DNA of 64,000 nt from Acidobacteriaceae bacterium (GTDB lineage: Bacteria > Acidobacteriota > Terriglobia > Terriglobales > Acidobacteriaceae): NCBI GenBank assembly GCA_003138515.1, contig PLGG01000065.1:1-64000 (forward strand), written 5' to 3'. Both the position numbers and the translations under genes were made by a program. Positions 23,619 through 32,889 of this stretch are shown piece by piece; the first letter of the stretch is position 1, and each line of letters begins with the position of its first letter. The notes beneath the pieces are model-generated. The model was given only the letters and a program-made list of their open reading frames with translations. It was not told the origin of the DNA and did not search any database.

Positions 23619-25799
23619 ATGACCGAATCAACCTCGAAATCAGAATCGAATTCGGGCCGCTTCTACCTGACCACGCCGATTTACTACGTGAACGCGCGGC
23701 CCCACCTGGGCCATGCGTACTCGACGATCGTGTGCGATGCGATTGCGCGGCGCAAGCGGGCGCTGGGCATTGAGACGTGGTTTTTGACGGGTACGGACGA
23801 GCACGGGCAGAAGATCGAGCGCAGCGCCAAAGCTGCCGGATGCACGCCGGAGGAGTTTGCGACCAAGCTTGCGGGGGAATTTCGCGGGCTGTGGGACCGG
23901 CTGGGGCTGACGTACGACGACTTCATTCGAACCACAGAGCCTCGTCACATTCGCGGCGTGCAACACCTTTTCGCGACGCTGCGCGACAGAGGGTACATCT
24001 ACAAAGGCTCGTACACGGGACAGTACTGTATCGGCTGCGAAGAGTGGATAGAGGGGCCTCCGGGAACGGTCTGCCCCATTCACGGCATCGTGACGGAGAC
24101 GGTGAGCGAGGAGAATTATTTCTTCAAGCTGTCGGCGTTCGAGAGGAAGCTGCTGGAGTTTTACGAAGCGAATCCGGAGTTCATGGGGCCGGAGTCGACG
24201 CGGCGCGAGGTCGTCAGCTTTGTGCGCAGCGGGCTGAAGGACGTTTCGGTGAGCCGCTCGACTTTGTCGTGGGGCGTTCCTGTGCCGGGTGACGAGAAGC
24301 ACGTGGTGTACGTGTGGATGGACGCGTTGGCGAATTACATTACTGCACTTGGATACGGCTCCGATGACGACCAAAAGTTCAAAAAGTTCTGGCCGGCGGA
24401 CGTTCATTTGATCGGGAAAGAGATCAGCCGATTCCATTGCGTGTACTGGCCGGCGTTTTTGATGGCGGCGGGGATTGCGCCGCCGCGCTCGGTGCGTGCG
24501 AATGGCTGGCTGCTCTTCGACCAGGGAAAAATGTCGAAGTCGCGCGGAAACATTGTGCGGGCCGAGACGGTGCAAGAGGTTCTGGGCGCGGATGCGCTGC
24601 GGTACTTCCTGCTGCGCGAGATTCCGTTCGGGCAGGATGGAAATTTCAGTTTCGACGCGCTGGTGCAGCGGTACAACGGCGACCTGGCCAACGGTTACGG
24701 CAACCTGGTGAGCCGCGTGGTGAACATGGTGCACAAGTACTTCGGCGGGGTTGTGCCGGAGGCGGGCGCGGAGACGCAGGCCGAAACGGCGTTGCACGCG
24801 AATGCGGACGCAGCGATTGCGACGTTTGGGCCGGCGTTCGATGAGCTGAATTTTTCCGATGCGCTGAAGTCGCTGTGGGCGCTGGTGGCGGAGACGGACG
24901 GCTACCTGACGGCAAATGCGCCGTGGAAGAAACCGCCGGAGCGATCGGATGCGGAGCACGCGAAGCTGCAGGCGAGGGTGCTGGCGACGGCAGCGGAAGC
25001 GATTCGCGTGATCACAGCGCTCGTGTATCCGATTGTTCCGGACGCGGCGGCGAAGGTGTGGGCACAGCTTGGATTAGGCGAGTTGGTGGATGCGGCGAAG
25101 CACGGGTTTTTAAAGGATCTTGCGTGGGGCGGATTGAAGGCGGGGACGAAATTCGGCGAGCCTTCGCCTCTATTTCCGCGCGCGGAAAAGGAAGCGATCG
25201 AGCGTATGCAGAGTCTTGAGGATGAAAACAGCCGGACGGCTGTGGAAGCAGTGAGCGGCGGAAGTGTTGTGGAGGAAGCAAAGGCGCCGGCGCCCGCGCC
25301 AGAGAAGCAGGAACCAGCGGCGGTGCCGGCGCGGCCGTCTGTGCCGAAGTCACCCATGACGGCGGCGAAGCCGGTAGCGCCTTTGGCTGCGAAGGCTGAA
25401 GCGCCGACAGCTCCGGTTGCCGCTGCGCCCGTTGCGCCGCAAGCAGCGACGGAGGCAGCGGCGCAGGGGCCTCAGCACATCACGATCGATGACTTTGCCA
25501 AGGTGGAGCTGCGCGTGGCACAGATTCTGGTGGCTGAGCGCGTGCCCAAGGCCGACAAACTGTTGCGCCTGGAGGTCGATCTTGGAACCGAGAAGCGGCA
25601 GATTCTAGCCGGGATCGCGGAATACTACGAGCCGGAAAAGCTGATTGGTCGCAAGATTGTGATCGTCTCGAACCTGGCGCCGAGAAAGATGCGCGGCCTT
25701 GAGTCCAACGGAATGCTGTTGGCTGCTTCGCTTGAGGGCGGAGCGCCGGTGCTGGCCGGGTTCCTTGAGGATGTGCCGCTGGGCGCGCGGCTGAAGTGA
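23619..25799 (+). CDS. metG: Methionyl-tRNA synthetase
   Basis: A class I synthetase of about 726 residues. The HIGH motif is PHLGHAYST, the zinc loop begins CIGCEEWIEG and the KMSKS loop is GKMSKSRGN. After the anticodon domain comes an Ala/Pro-rich linker of about 100 residues, then a tRNA-binding OB domain (TIDDFAKVELRVAQILVAERVPKADKLL) that mediates dimerisation. Two starts are possible. The ATG at 23619 fits the family best. The ATG at 23565 lies 5 nt after a TAAAAT hexamer, which would suit a leaderless message with 18 extra residues. Confidence 0.95.
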   Translation: MTESTSKSESNSGRFYLTTPIYYVNARPHLGHAYSTIVCDAIARRKRALGIETWFLTGTDEHGQKIERSAKAAGCTPEEFATKLAGEFRGLWDRLGLTYDDFIRTTEPRHIRGVQHLFATLRDRGYIYKGSYTGQYCIGCEEWIEGPPGTVCPIHGIVTETVSEENYFFKLSAFERKLLEFYEANPEFMGPESTRREVVSFVRSGLKDVSVSRSTLSWGVPVPGDEKHVVYVWMDALANYITALGYGSDDDQKFKKFWPADVHLIGKEISRFHCVYWPAFLMAAGIAPPRSVRANGWLLFDQGKMSKSRGNIVRAETVQEVLGADALRYFLLREIPFGQDGNFSFDALVQRYNGDLANGYGNLVSRVVNMVHKYFGGVVPEAGAETQAETALHANADAAIATFGPAFDELNFSDALKSLWALVAETDGYLTANAPWKKPPERSDAEHAKLQARVLATAAEAIRVITALVYPIVPDAAAKVWAQLGLGELVDAAKHGFLKDLAWGGLKAGTKFGEPSPLFPRAEKEAIERMQSLEDENSRTAVEAVSGGSVVEEAKAPAPAPEKQEPAAVPARPSVPKSPMTAAKPVAPLAAKAEAPTAPVAAAPVAPQAATEAAAQGPQHITIDDFAKVELRVAQILVAERVPKADKLLRLEVDLGTEKRQILAGIAEYYEPEKLIGRKIVIVSNLAPRKMRGLESNGMLLAASLEGGAPVLAGFLEDVPLGARLK

Positions 25800-25871
25800 G
25801 CTCCGCTCTTTTAACCTTTGGAGCAGGGGAGTGCAAAACCGACCGGCGCGGGTGGCGCAAGCAAGGATTGG

Positions 25872-25953
25872 TGCGGAAGGCGGGACTTGAACCCGCAAGC
25901 CTTTTGGGCGCCAGCTCCTAAGGCTGGTGTGTTTGCCATTTCACCACTTCCGC
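25872..25953 (-). tRNA. tRNA-Leu, anticodon UAG
   Basis: On the minus strand a full cloverleaf is visible: 7-bp acceptor GCGGAAG/CTTCCGC, anticodon arm CCAGC-CTTAGGA-GCTGG (anticodon UAG), a long variable arm typical of leucine tRNA, and the T-arm with GTTCAAGTC. The 82-nt gene does not encode CCA. Confidence 0.95.
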
Positions 25954-26054
25954 ACGGTGCGGCGGCGCAGGCCGGGCCTGCACCACTTCAAGTCTAGAGT
26001 GAAAACGACGCGGGTGGCAATGCGGATGCGGTAGTGCGCGCGCCGGGACGCATC

Positions 26055-26573
26055 TTACTTCTTATCTCTTGAGAAATCTCCGCTCTTGCCGCCGGATTTG
26101 GATTCGAGACGAATGTCGCGGATGACGATGGCCTTGTCGAGCGCCTTGGTCATGTCGTAGACAGTGAGCGCGGCGATGGCTGCGGCAGTGAGGGCTTCCA
26201 TTTCGACGCCGGTCGGGCCGGTGGTGGAGACGGTGGAGGTGATGCGCACGCCGCCGCGGACGATGGCCGCTTGGACGTCGACGTGCGTGAGCGCGAGGGG
26301 ATGGCACATGGGGATGAGATCGGCGGTACGCTTGGCGGCTTGAATGCCGGCGAAGCGCGCGACCTCGAGTGGATTGCCCTTGGGGTTGGAGGGCAGGGCG
26401 GCGAGCACGGCCGGGAAAAGCTCGACGAAGGCCGATGCGGTTGCGGTGCGGCGCGTGGGGCGCTTGGAGCCGACGTCGACCATGGTGGCCTGACCAGATG
26501 CGGCGAAATGTGAGAGGCGCGCAGGCTTGGGATGCGAAAGGCGGGAGCGCTTGGGGCGCGAAGGCTTGGGCAT
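26055..26573 (-). CDS. moaC: Cyclic pyranopterin monophosphate synthase MoaC
   Basis: A protein of about 172 residues that completes precursor Z (cPMP) formation in molybdenum cofactor synthesis. Family motifs: [33 protein letters not shown] and [10 protein letters not shown] with the catalytic Lys. A basic N-terminal extension of about 30 residues precedes MVDVG. The ATG at 26573 comes 8 nt after the moeA stop, so the two form an operon. Confidence 0.95.
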   Translation of the reverse strand: MPKPSRPKRSRLSHPKPARLSHFAASGQATMVDVGSKRPTRRTATASAFVELFPAVLAALPSNPKGNPLEVARFAGIQAAKRTADLIPMCHPLALTHVDVQAAIVRGGVRITSTVSTTGPTGVEMEALTAAAIAALTVYDMTKALDKAIVIRDIRLESKSGGKSGDFSRDKK

Positions 26574-26581
26574 AGGAATCC

Positions 26582-27982
26582 TCAAGGAAGCAGAATGCGG
26601 ACGGTCGAACCGGCGCGAAGGCGATCGGAATCTTCGGGCACGACGAGGAAACAGTTGGCGAGAGCCATGGCTGCGAGATCGCCCGAGCCTTGCCACGGAA
26701 CGAGCGCGACTTCAGGAAAGGCGCCGGAAAAAGTGCAGGCGGCGGGAAGGAAGCGCGTGAGGCTAGTCTTCGTTTTAACGTCTTCGGCGAGGCGCGCTAA
26801 GGCAAAACGCGGGCCGCGGGCGTCGCTCGGGTCGGTGCCGCCACGACCGGCGAGCGCGGCGACAATTGGCGCGGCGAAGAGCATGAAAGTGACGGCGGAA
26901 GAGACCGGATTGCCGGGAAGGCCGAAGATCGGGCACTTCGTGCGGCGGAGTTTTGGACCGGGCTTAATGCTTCGAAAAGGAATCTCGCCAAAGACCAGCG
27001 GCTTGCCAGGCTGGATGCGAACGCCGGTGAGGTGAAAGCGGGCTCCGGCGCGGATGAGGGCCGGCTCGACGAGATCGAATTTGCCTGCGGAGACGCCGCC
27101 GGTGATGAGCAGAAGATCGGCGGAGGCGGCGCGGGCGAGGGCGGTGTCGAGGGATTTGGCAGTGTCGCGAGCGATGGGCAGGATCCAGGGATCGCCGCCG
27201 GCGGCGCGAACCATCGCGGCCAGCATGGCGCTGCTTGAGTTGCGAATCTGGCCGGGGCCGGGCGCGGAGCCGATGGGGACAAGCTCGTCGCCAGTGGAAA
27301 GGATGGCCACGCGCGGCTTGATGAAGACGTTGAGCGTGGCGCAGCCGCAGGAGCCTGCCAGCGCAATTTGAGCGGAGCCGATCCAGGAGCCGGCGAGAAG
27401 AAGTTTGTCGCCTTTGCGCGCCTGTGCGCCGCGGGCGACGATGTTTTCGCCCTTGCGGATGGTGCGCGGCGGCACGAGGCGGACAGCGCGCGCGGATGGT
27501 CCGCCGGATTCTTCGACATGGGCGTCAAACTCTTTGACGTGTTCCAGCATGACGACGGCGTCAGCGCCAGCGGGAACGGGCGCGCCGGTCATGATCTCCC
27601 AAGCTGAGCCACGGGGAAGCGAACCGGGCGGAGTTTGCCCGGCGCGGGTTGAGCCGGCTACGGCGAGAGGACGATGCGATGAGGCCTCGGCTGCGCGGCA
27701 GGCGAATCCGTCGCGGGTTGAACGCGCGAAGGGGGGCTGATCGGCGTCGGCTCGGAGCGGCTCGGCGAGAACGCGGCCAAGGGCCTGGTCGAGCGGCACG
27801 CGCTCGATACACGGACCATCAGGGTCCGAACCGCGGGGGCCCGAATTACTGGCGCCCGAACTACGGGGGCCGGGACGAAGGCGGGCGAGCCTGGCAGCGT
27901 AGGCAGCGACCAGCTCGGCAGCCTCGTTGTAACTGGGCAAAGCCGGACTGGAAGATTTGGAGCGGCGCCGCGCAGAACTCAT
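26582..27982 (-). CDS. moeA: Molybdopterin molybdenumtransferase MoeA
   Basis: A 466-residue enzyme that inserts molybdate into adenylated molybdopterin. Motifs: [41 protein letters not shown] and [10 protein letters not shown]. The N-terminal 55 residues include a Gly/Pro/Ser/Arg stretch encoded by imperfect GGCCCGAA-type tandem repeats (about 27825-27875), absent from the family. I chose the ATG at 27982, because a TACAAT box lies 7 nt upstream in a 30-bp cassette shared with the upstream TPR gene. The longer frame upstream belongs to the reverse of that gene. Confidence 0.93.
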   Translation of the reverse strand: MSSARRRSKSSSPALPSYNEAAELVAAYAARLARLRPGPRSSGASNSGPRGSDPDGPCIERVPLDQALGRVLAEPLRADADQPPFARSTRDGFACRAAEASSHRPLAVAGSTRAGQTPPGSLPRGSAWEIMTGAPVPAGADAVVMLEHVKEFDAHVEESGGPSARAVRLVPPRTIRKGENIVARGAQARKGDKLLLAGSWIGSAQIALAGSCGCATLNVFIKPRVAILSTGDELVPIGSAPGPGQIRNSSSAMLAAMVRAAGGDPWILPIARDTAKSLDTALARAASADLLLITGGVSAGKFDLVEPALIRAGARFHLTGVRIQPGKPLVFGEIPFRSIKPGPKLRRTKCPIFGLPGNPVSSAVTFMLFAAPIVAALAGRGGTDPSDARGPRFALARLAEDVKTKTSLTRFLPAACTFSGAFPEVALVPWQGSGDLAAMALANCFLVVPEDSDRLRAGSTVRILLP

Positions 27983-28001
27983 GCAATGGATTGTAGAGGG
28001 T
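27972..28001 (-). repeat. Promoter/start cassette of moeA, shared with the TPR gene
   Basis: Matches 29248-29277 at 27 of 30 positions. It includes a TACAAT -10-like box (27995-27990), a 7-nt gap, the ATG and the first codons (MSSA). Confidence 0.7.
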
Positions 28002-28034
28002 TCCGTGCGTTTTCGATTCTGCCGAAGCGCCGCG

Positions 28035-29258
28035 TTATTTCTGCGGAGTTGGGCTGGGAGTGGCCGAGGGTTCGCCTGCCCGCTGGAGGAAGGTGGCGGC
28101 GTTGGCGGCGTACGGGCCGTTGGGGTCCAGCTCAAGGTACTTGCGAAAGGCATCGGCGCAACCGGGGGGCAGAACGAGCTTGTTGGTTTCCGGATCGACT
28201 CGGGCGTTGTGGGCGAGGCCGTCGGCTTTGATGTAATACAGGATGGCCTGATCGGGATCGGCCTTGATGGCCAGGTCGGCAGCGTCGACCTGCGCGTCGA
28301 AGTTTTTCGCGCTAAAGAAAGCGATGGCCTGGCTACGGAGGTATTTCGCGGCGTTGGAAGGGTCGGCTTTAGCGGCGGCGTCGAAGGCGGCGTTGGCATC
28401 GTCGACCATGAGCGTTTGGGCGTAGACTCCGCCCAGACCGGCCTGGGCCGCGGCCACGACTTCAGGCCGAGGCGGATCCTCCTTCAACGCAAGGTCAAGG
28501 GCCCTCTTGAAGTTGGATTCAGCGTCGAGATAATTCTTGAGGCCGGACTCGGCGCGCCCCAGGCCGATCCAAACAACAGGTTCGGTGGGATCGGCGGCCA
28601 CGTCTTTGGTCATGAGGGTTTCGATCTCGGTCAGCTTGGCGGACTCGATTTCAGCGGACATGGAGTCGACGTCCGCGCGGGTGGCCGCACCGCCAAGATT
28701 CTGGGTTGCGGTGACGCGCGCGTTTCCCGCAGCCTGAAAGTCGAGATTCACAATCTCGAGGTCGGCATCGATGGCGGAGGCGCCGCGTTTCGCATCGGAG
28801 GATGCGGCAGTGTTCGCATCCCTCAACTCCTGCAACTGCCTTTGCTCGTCCGGCGAGAGCCTGGCGATGAACTCCCGGCGGGTCATATCGATGTCCTGTG
28901 CCGCATCCTGTCCGGCCACGACCTCGACACCGCTGATATAGTCGACGATCTTGCCCTCGGGTGTATCGGGAGCGCGGTAGACGATTGTGTATTCGCCCGG
29001 AGGCGCCGGGCCGGAGAATTCGCCGGAGGGAGAGACGGGAAAGTTATAGCTCAATGTCTCGCCGCCGTCGACAGAGAGGCTGACCGTGCCGTTTTTCTGA
29101 GGCACTCCAGCGGGATTAATGACACGGCCGTGAATCCGGCCCATGTCCGGAGCGGGCGGCTGTTGCGCCTGCGCGGAAATGAGGTCGGCGTGAAACAGGC
29201 CGGCCAGAGCGGGAAGGCACGCCAGCGAAATAAGGCGCAAGCGGAGCGCGGAACTCAT
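28035..29258 (-). CDS. Exported TPR protein, paralogue 1
   Basis: A 407-residue protein with a signal peptide (ending about ISAQAQ). A carboxypeptidase-regulatory-like beta domain follows (GRIHGRVINPAGVPQKNGTVSL ... GEYTIVYRAPDTPEGKIVDYI), then a coiled or charged segment and TPR-like helices (WIGLGRAESGLKNYLDAESNFKRALDLA, AFRKYLELDPNGPYAANAATFL). It is clearly homologous along its whole length to the next gene upstream (29375-30592). Probably periplasmic; function unknown. Confidence 0.82.
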   Translation of the reverse strand: MSSALRLRLISLACLPALAGLFHADLISAQAQQPPAPDMGRIHGRVINPAGVPQKNGTVSLSVDGGETLSYNFPVSPSGEFSGPAPPGEYTIVYRAPDTPEGKIVDYISGVEVVAGQDAAQDIDMTRREFIARLSPDEQRQLQELRDANTAASSDAKRGASAIDADLEIVNLDFQAAGNARVTATQNLGGAATRADVDSMSAEIESAKLTEIETLMTKDVAADPTEPVVWIGLGRAESGLKNYLDAESNFKRALDLALKEDPPRPEVVAAAQAGLGGVYAQTLMVDDANAAFDAAAKADPSNAAKYLRSQAIAFFSAKNFDAQVDAADLAIKADPDQAILYYIKADGLAHNARVDPETNKLVLPPGCADAFRKYLELDPNGPYAANAATFLQRAGEPSATPSPTPQK

Positions 29259-29277
29259 GCAACGGATTGTAGAAGGT
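29248..29277 (-). repeat. Promoter/start cassette of the TPR gene, shared with moeA
   Basis: 27 of 30 bases match 27972-28001. The TACAAT box lies at 29271-29266, 7 nt before the ATG at 29258. Confidence 0.7.
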
Positions 29278-29374
29278 AAGGAGAGGCGAGAAAAACCGAA
29301 GTAGGGCGGCCCGGCATATACAAAAGGCGCCCGCAAGCGGACGCCCTTTGAGGCAAATGGCGCATGCGGCCCGG

Positions 29375-30592
29375 CTAGTGGGACTTGGGCGGCGCCTTGT
29401 AGGAGGAGGGGACCTTTTCTCCCGCCTGCTGCAGAATGCTCGCGACGTCGCTGGCATAGGGGCCGTCGGGCGCGAGTTCAAGATACTTCTGGTAGGCAGC
29501 CGTGCAATCGGGAGGCAGAACAATCTTGCTGGGGTTTTTGGGATCGACGGTTGCGTTCTGAATCAATCCCTGGCCCTTGATGTAGTAAAGGATCGCCTGG
29601 TTCGGGTCAACTTTGATGGCCTCATCGGCGGCGGCTACCTGGGCCGTACCGTTGTTTTCCTGATAGAAAATGACGGCCTCATTCCTCAGGTTGAGACCGG
29701 CAGTGGCGGGATCGGCTTTGGCGGCCGCGTCATAGGCTGCATTCGCCTCAGGGACCTTGCCGGTTCGCGCGTAGACTTCGCCGAGCCCGGCATTGGCTGC
29801 GGCGATCACGGGCAAGCGCGGCTTCTTTGAGGCCGACTCGAGGTCAATCGACTTTTTATAGGTCGCGATCGCATCGTCGTATTCCTTGAGGCCCGCCTGC
29901 GCGTACGCCAGATTGTTCCAGAGCAAGGTCTCATCGGCCTTGAGTCCCGTATCCTTGGTCATCAGGCTTTGGATATCGGTGTACTTGGCGGTTTTGATTT
30001 CCTCGACCTTGGCAGCGATATCGGCTTTGGAGGCAGTCGCGCCCAGCGCCTGCGTCGCAGTGGTGGATGCGGAGTCGATGTCCTTCTTGTCCTGGGCAAC
30101 GATTTTAAGGTCAGCGTTGAGCACGTTGATCAAGGCGTTTGCCTTGAGCGTCTCGGAATTCGCCTTCTTTAGATCCTCGAGCTGCTTCTTTTCGTCCGAC
30201 GTCATCTTGTCGATGTATTCCTGGCGCGACATATCGTCGTCCTGCGCAAGATCCACACCCACGACAATCTTGATGCCGCGGATGGAGTCAACCATCTTGC
30301 CCGCAGGAGTGTCGGCCGCGCGATAGACCAACATGTAGGTTCCAGCCGGCGCTTCGCCGGAGTAGGCGCCCGTGGAATCGACCGGGAAGGAATACTTTAA
30401 CGTGAGGCCGCCATCGGTGGAGAGACCCACGGTGCCGCCGCCCTGGGGTTGCCCCGTGGGATTGATGACGTGACCGTGAATCTTGCCCCCGTTAGGAATT
30501 GCGGGCGCCTGCGCATGCGCAGGCGGGAGGGCCAATGTGAGCAGGCAAGCCGCGGCGGTCAGACCCAGCCAAAGTGAAAAAGTGCGTTTCAT
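29375..30592 (-). CDS. Exported TPR protein, paralogue 2
   Basis: A 405-residue protein with signal peptide (ending AHAQ). It has the same beta domain (GKIHGHVINPTGQPQGGGTVGL) and TPR region (WNNLAYAQAGLKEYDDAIATYKKSIDLE, AYQKYLELAPDGPYASDVASIL) as paralogue 1. A clear AGGAG site 7 nt before the ATG contrasts with the leaderless layout of paralogue 1. The pair is probably a tandem duplication. Confidence 0.82.
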   Translation of the reverse strand: MKRTFSLWLGLTAAACLLTLALPPAHAQAPAIPNGGKIHGHVINPTGQPQGGGTVGLSTDGGLTLKYSFPVDSTGAYSGEAPAGTYMLVYRAADTPAGKMVDSIRGIKIVVGVDLAQDDDMSRQEYIDKMTSDEKKQLEDLKKANSETLKANALINVLNADLKIVAQDKKDIDSASTTATQALGATASKADIAAKVEEIKTAKYTDIQSLMTKDTGLKADETLLWNNLAYAQAGLKEYDDAIATYKKSIDLESASKKPRLPVIAAANAGLGEVYARTGKVPEANAAYDAAAKADPATAGLNLRNEAVIFYQENNGTAQVAAADEAIKVDPNQAILYYIKGQGLIQNATVDPKNPSKIVLPPDCTAAYQKYLELAPDGPYASDVASILQQAGEKVPSSYKAPPKSH

Positions 30593-30936
30593 GTCTTCTC
30601 CTTGAGTGCGGCGGGAAAAGTGCTGCCCGCAGGCTCGAAAAATTCAAAGTTCAGGCGCCAACCGGGAGACCTAGACTCGGCTACGTCCGGCGAGGCGCAT
30701 TTCCAGCAAAACCAACGTTAAATCCAACCCAGCGCCCTGCACAAGAGGGAGTGTTCCGATCGTCCCACGCCGGGCCTGGACAATACCACCGCCAGAACTA
30801 CGTCGAACTGGCGCCAGCAAGCAGGTCAACCCTTCAGAAGCGGAGCAGCGGGGCGTTTTTGTGGATCAACGAGTGTCATGGTAAAGCGGGAGGAGCGAGG
30901 TCGCGTGTGGCGTGTATCACACACTAGAATCCGAAT
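30593..30936. other. Divergent intergenic region, no gene seen
   Basis: A 344-bp gap between the divergent TPR and acetyltransferase genes. A TAGAAT hexamer (30925-30930) ends 6 nt before the next ATG (leaderless layout), preceded by a small GTGTG ... CACAC inverted repeat near 30905-30922. No RNA gene or coding frame convinces me. Confidence 0.45.
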
Positions 30937-31455
30937 ATGAGGACCGTGATTCGCAAGGCAACCGCGGCCGATGCCGCTCAGATTCTGGAGTTTATTCGCG
31001 CGCTGGCGGCTTTTGAGCGTGCGCCGGACGCGGTTACGGCGACCGAGGAGGGCCTGATCCGCGATGGATTTGGGCCAAATCCGCTTTACCGTTGCCTGAT
31101 CGCCGATTACGACGGCCAGCCTGCCGGTTTCGCCTTCTATTTCTTCAATTACTCCACGTGGGTGGGACGGCCGGGCATTTACGTCGAAGACCTGTTTGTG
31201 CTGCCACAGTTCCGGCGCCTGGGCATCGGCAGAGAGCTGCTGAAACAGGTGGCCGCGATTGCGATCGAAAACGGCTGCCAACGCCTGCAGTGGGAGGTTC
31301 TGGACTGGAACACTCCGGCTATCGATTTCTACCGCGCCATTGGAGCCGAGTTTCTGGATGAGTGGCGGAACGTGCGCCTGAGCGGCGAGGCGCTGCAGGA
31401 TCTCGCGGCGGGCGCGGTGAACTGCGCAGAAGTTGAAAAGGATCGGACACCGTGA
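30937..31455 (+). CDS. GNAT family N-acetyltransferase
   Basis: A 172-residue acetyl-CoA-dependent acyltransferase. The GNAT core is visible: IRKATAADAAQILEFIRALAAFE at the N-terminus, YVEDLFVLPQFRRLGIGRELL (acetyl-CoA loop, Q/RxxGxG/A type) and LQWEVLDWNTPAIDFYRAIGAEF. This resembles the diamine/aminoglycoside acetyltransferase branch (SAT1-like). The last 4 nt overlap trmFO. Confidence 0.9.
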   Translation: MRTVIRKATAADAAQILEFIRALAAFERAPDAVTATEEGLIRDGFGPNPLYRCLIADYDGQPAGFAFYFFNYSTWVGRPGIYVEDLFVLPQFRRLGIGRELLKQVAAIAIENGCQRLQWEVLDWNTPAIDFYRAIGAEFLDEWRNVRLSGEALQDLAAGAVNCAEVEKDRTP

Positions 31456-32840
31456 GGATTCGCGTAATTGGCGGAGGGCTGGCCGGACCCGAGGCGGCGC
31501 TGACGGCGGCGCGGCTGGGCTGCGAGGTGGAGCTCTATGAGATGCGCGCCATGGTGGACGGCAAGCCTCGGTTGACGCCCGCACACCAGACTACGGAGTT
31601 CGGCGAGCTGGTGTGCTCGAATTCGCTGAAGAGCGAGTCACCAAACACCGCGCCGTGGCTGTTGAAGCAGGAGATGCGGCGCGGGGGGTCGGCGCTCTTG
31701 AGAATTGCAGATGACACGGCGGTTCCGGCTGGCCACGCGCTGGCCGTGGACCGCGTGGAGTTTTCGAGGCGCATTGTTGAGGCGATTGAAGCGGAGCCGA
31801 AGATTCGCGTGGTGCGCGAGGAAGTGACGAGCCTGGAATGCAGCGATGCGCAGACGGCGGCGACGATCGTTGCGACCGGGCCGCTGACTTCGGATGCGCT
31901 GAGCCGGGAGATTGAGCGGCTGACGGGCGCGGGGCATCTGGCGTTCTACGACTCCATCTCGCCCATCGTCGACGCGGAATCGATCGAGATGAGCCGCGTG
32001 TACTTTGCCGCGCGCTGGGACAAGGGAACGGCGGATTACATCAACTGCCCGATGGACCGGGCGGAGTACGACCGGTTCCTGGATGCGCTGCTGGCGGCCG
32101 AGGCGGCCGAGAGCAAGGAGTGGGAGAAGCTCGACTACTTCGAAAGCTGCCTGCCCATCGAGGTGCTGGCGCGGCGGGGGCGCGACACGTTGCGCTTTGG
32201 GCCGATGAAGCCGGTGGGGCTGCGCGATCCGCGGACGGGCAAGACGCCGTGGGCGGTAGTGCAACTGCGCAAGGAGAATCTGCGCGCGGATAGCTACAAC
32301 TTGGTCGGCTTCCAGAACCATTTGAAGTTTGGCGAGCAGGCGAAGGTGCTGCGGCTGATTCCGGGACTCGAGAATGCGCGCTTTCTGCGCTATGGGCAGA
32401 TCCACCGCAACACGTATATTTGCGCGCCGGCGCTGCTGGACGAGACGCTCGTCCTGAAGGGAAATGCGCGCCAGCGCTTGATGTTTGCGGGGCAGATTTG
32501 CGGGGTGGAGGGGTATACCGAGTCGATTGCCTCGGGAATGCTGGCGGGGATCTACGCTGCGGCGCTGGCACGGGGCGAAGAGCCGGCGCCTGTGCCGCGC
32601 GCGACAGCCCTCGGATCGCTGGTCCACTACATTACGCACGCCGATGCGAAAAATTTTCAGCCGGCCAACATCACCTTCGACTTGCTCGAGCCTTTAGATC
32701 TCGATTCCCTGGACCAGGGGACACGGCGGCGGGTTCGGGACAAGAAGGAGCGGCACCGGATCGTGTGCGAGCGGGCGCTGGACGCGTTTGAGGCGTGGCG
32801 GGTGGCGATTGGGCACCCGGCAGCGGAACTTCGCCCGTAG
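31452..32840 (+). CDS. trmFO: Methylenetetrahydrofolate-tRNA-(uracil-54) methyltransferase
   Basis: A 462-residue FAD enzyme that makes ribothymidine at position 54 of tRNA using methylenetetrahydrofolate. The N-terminal dinucleotide fold is IRVIGGGLAGPEAALTAARLG; family motifs are FGELVCSNSLKS, YINCPMDRAEYDRF and FAGQICGVEGYTES. The GTG start overlaps the acetyltransferase stop, so the two are coupled. Confidence 0.96.
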   Translation: MRIRVIGGGLAGPEAALTAARLGCEVELYEMRAMVDGKPRLTPAHQTTEFGELVCSNSLKSESPNTAPWLLKQEMRRGGSALLRIADDTAVPAGHALAVDRVEFSRRIVEAIEAEPKIRVVREEVTSLECSDAQTAATIVATGPLTSDALSREIERLTGAGHLAFYDSISPIVDAESIEMSRVYFAARWDKGTADYINCPMDRAEYDRFLDALLAAEAAESKEWEKLDYFESCLPIEVLARRGRDTLRFGPMKPVGLRDPRTGKTPWAVVQLRKENLRADSYNLVGFQNHLKFGEQAKVLRLIPGLENARFLRYGQIHRNTYICAPALLDETLVLKGNARQRLMFAGQICGVEGYTESIASGMLAGIYAAALARGEEPAPVPRATALGSLVHYITHADAKNFQPANITFDLLEPLDLDSLDQGTRRRVRDKKERHRIVCERALDAFEAWRVAIGHPAAELRP

Positions 32841-32889
32841 CAAATGCGTAAACCTGTTGTACGCTGTTTCTTCCCCTGAAAGGACGCCA

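Noticed and set aside
27957..29279. 440-residue plus-strand frame opposite the TPR gene
   Set aside because: Gly/Arg/Val-rich shadow of the exported TPR protein, which has a signal peptide and a paralogue next door.
31638..32639. 333-residue minus-strand frame opposite trmFO
   Set aside because: Arg/Gln/Leu-rich shadow of a highly conserved gene.
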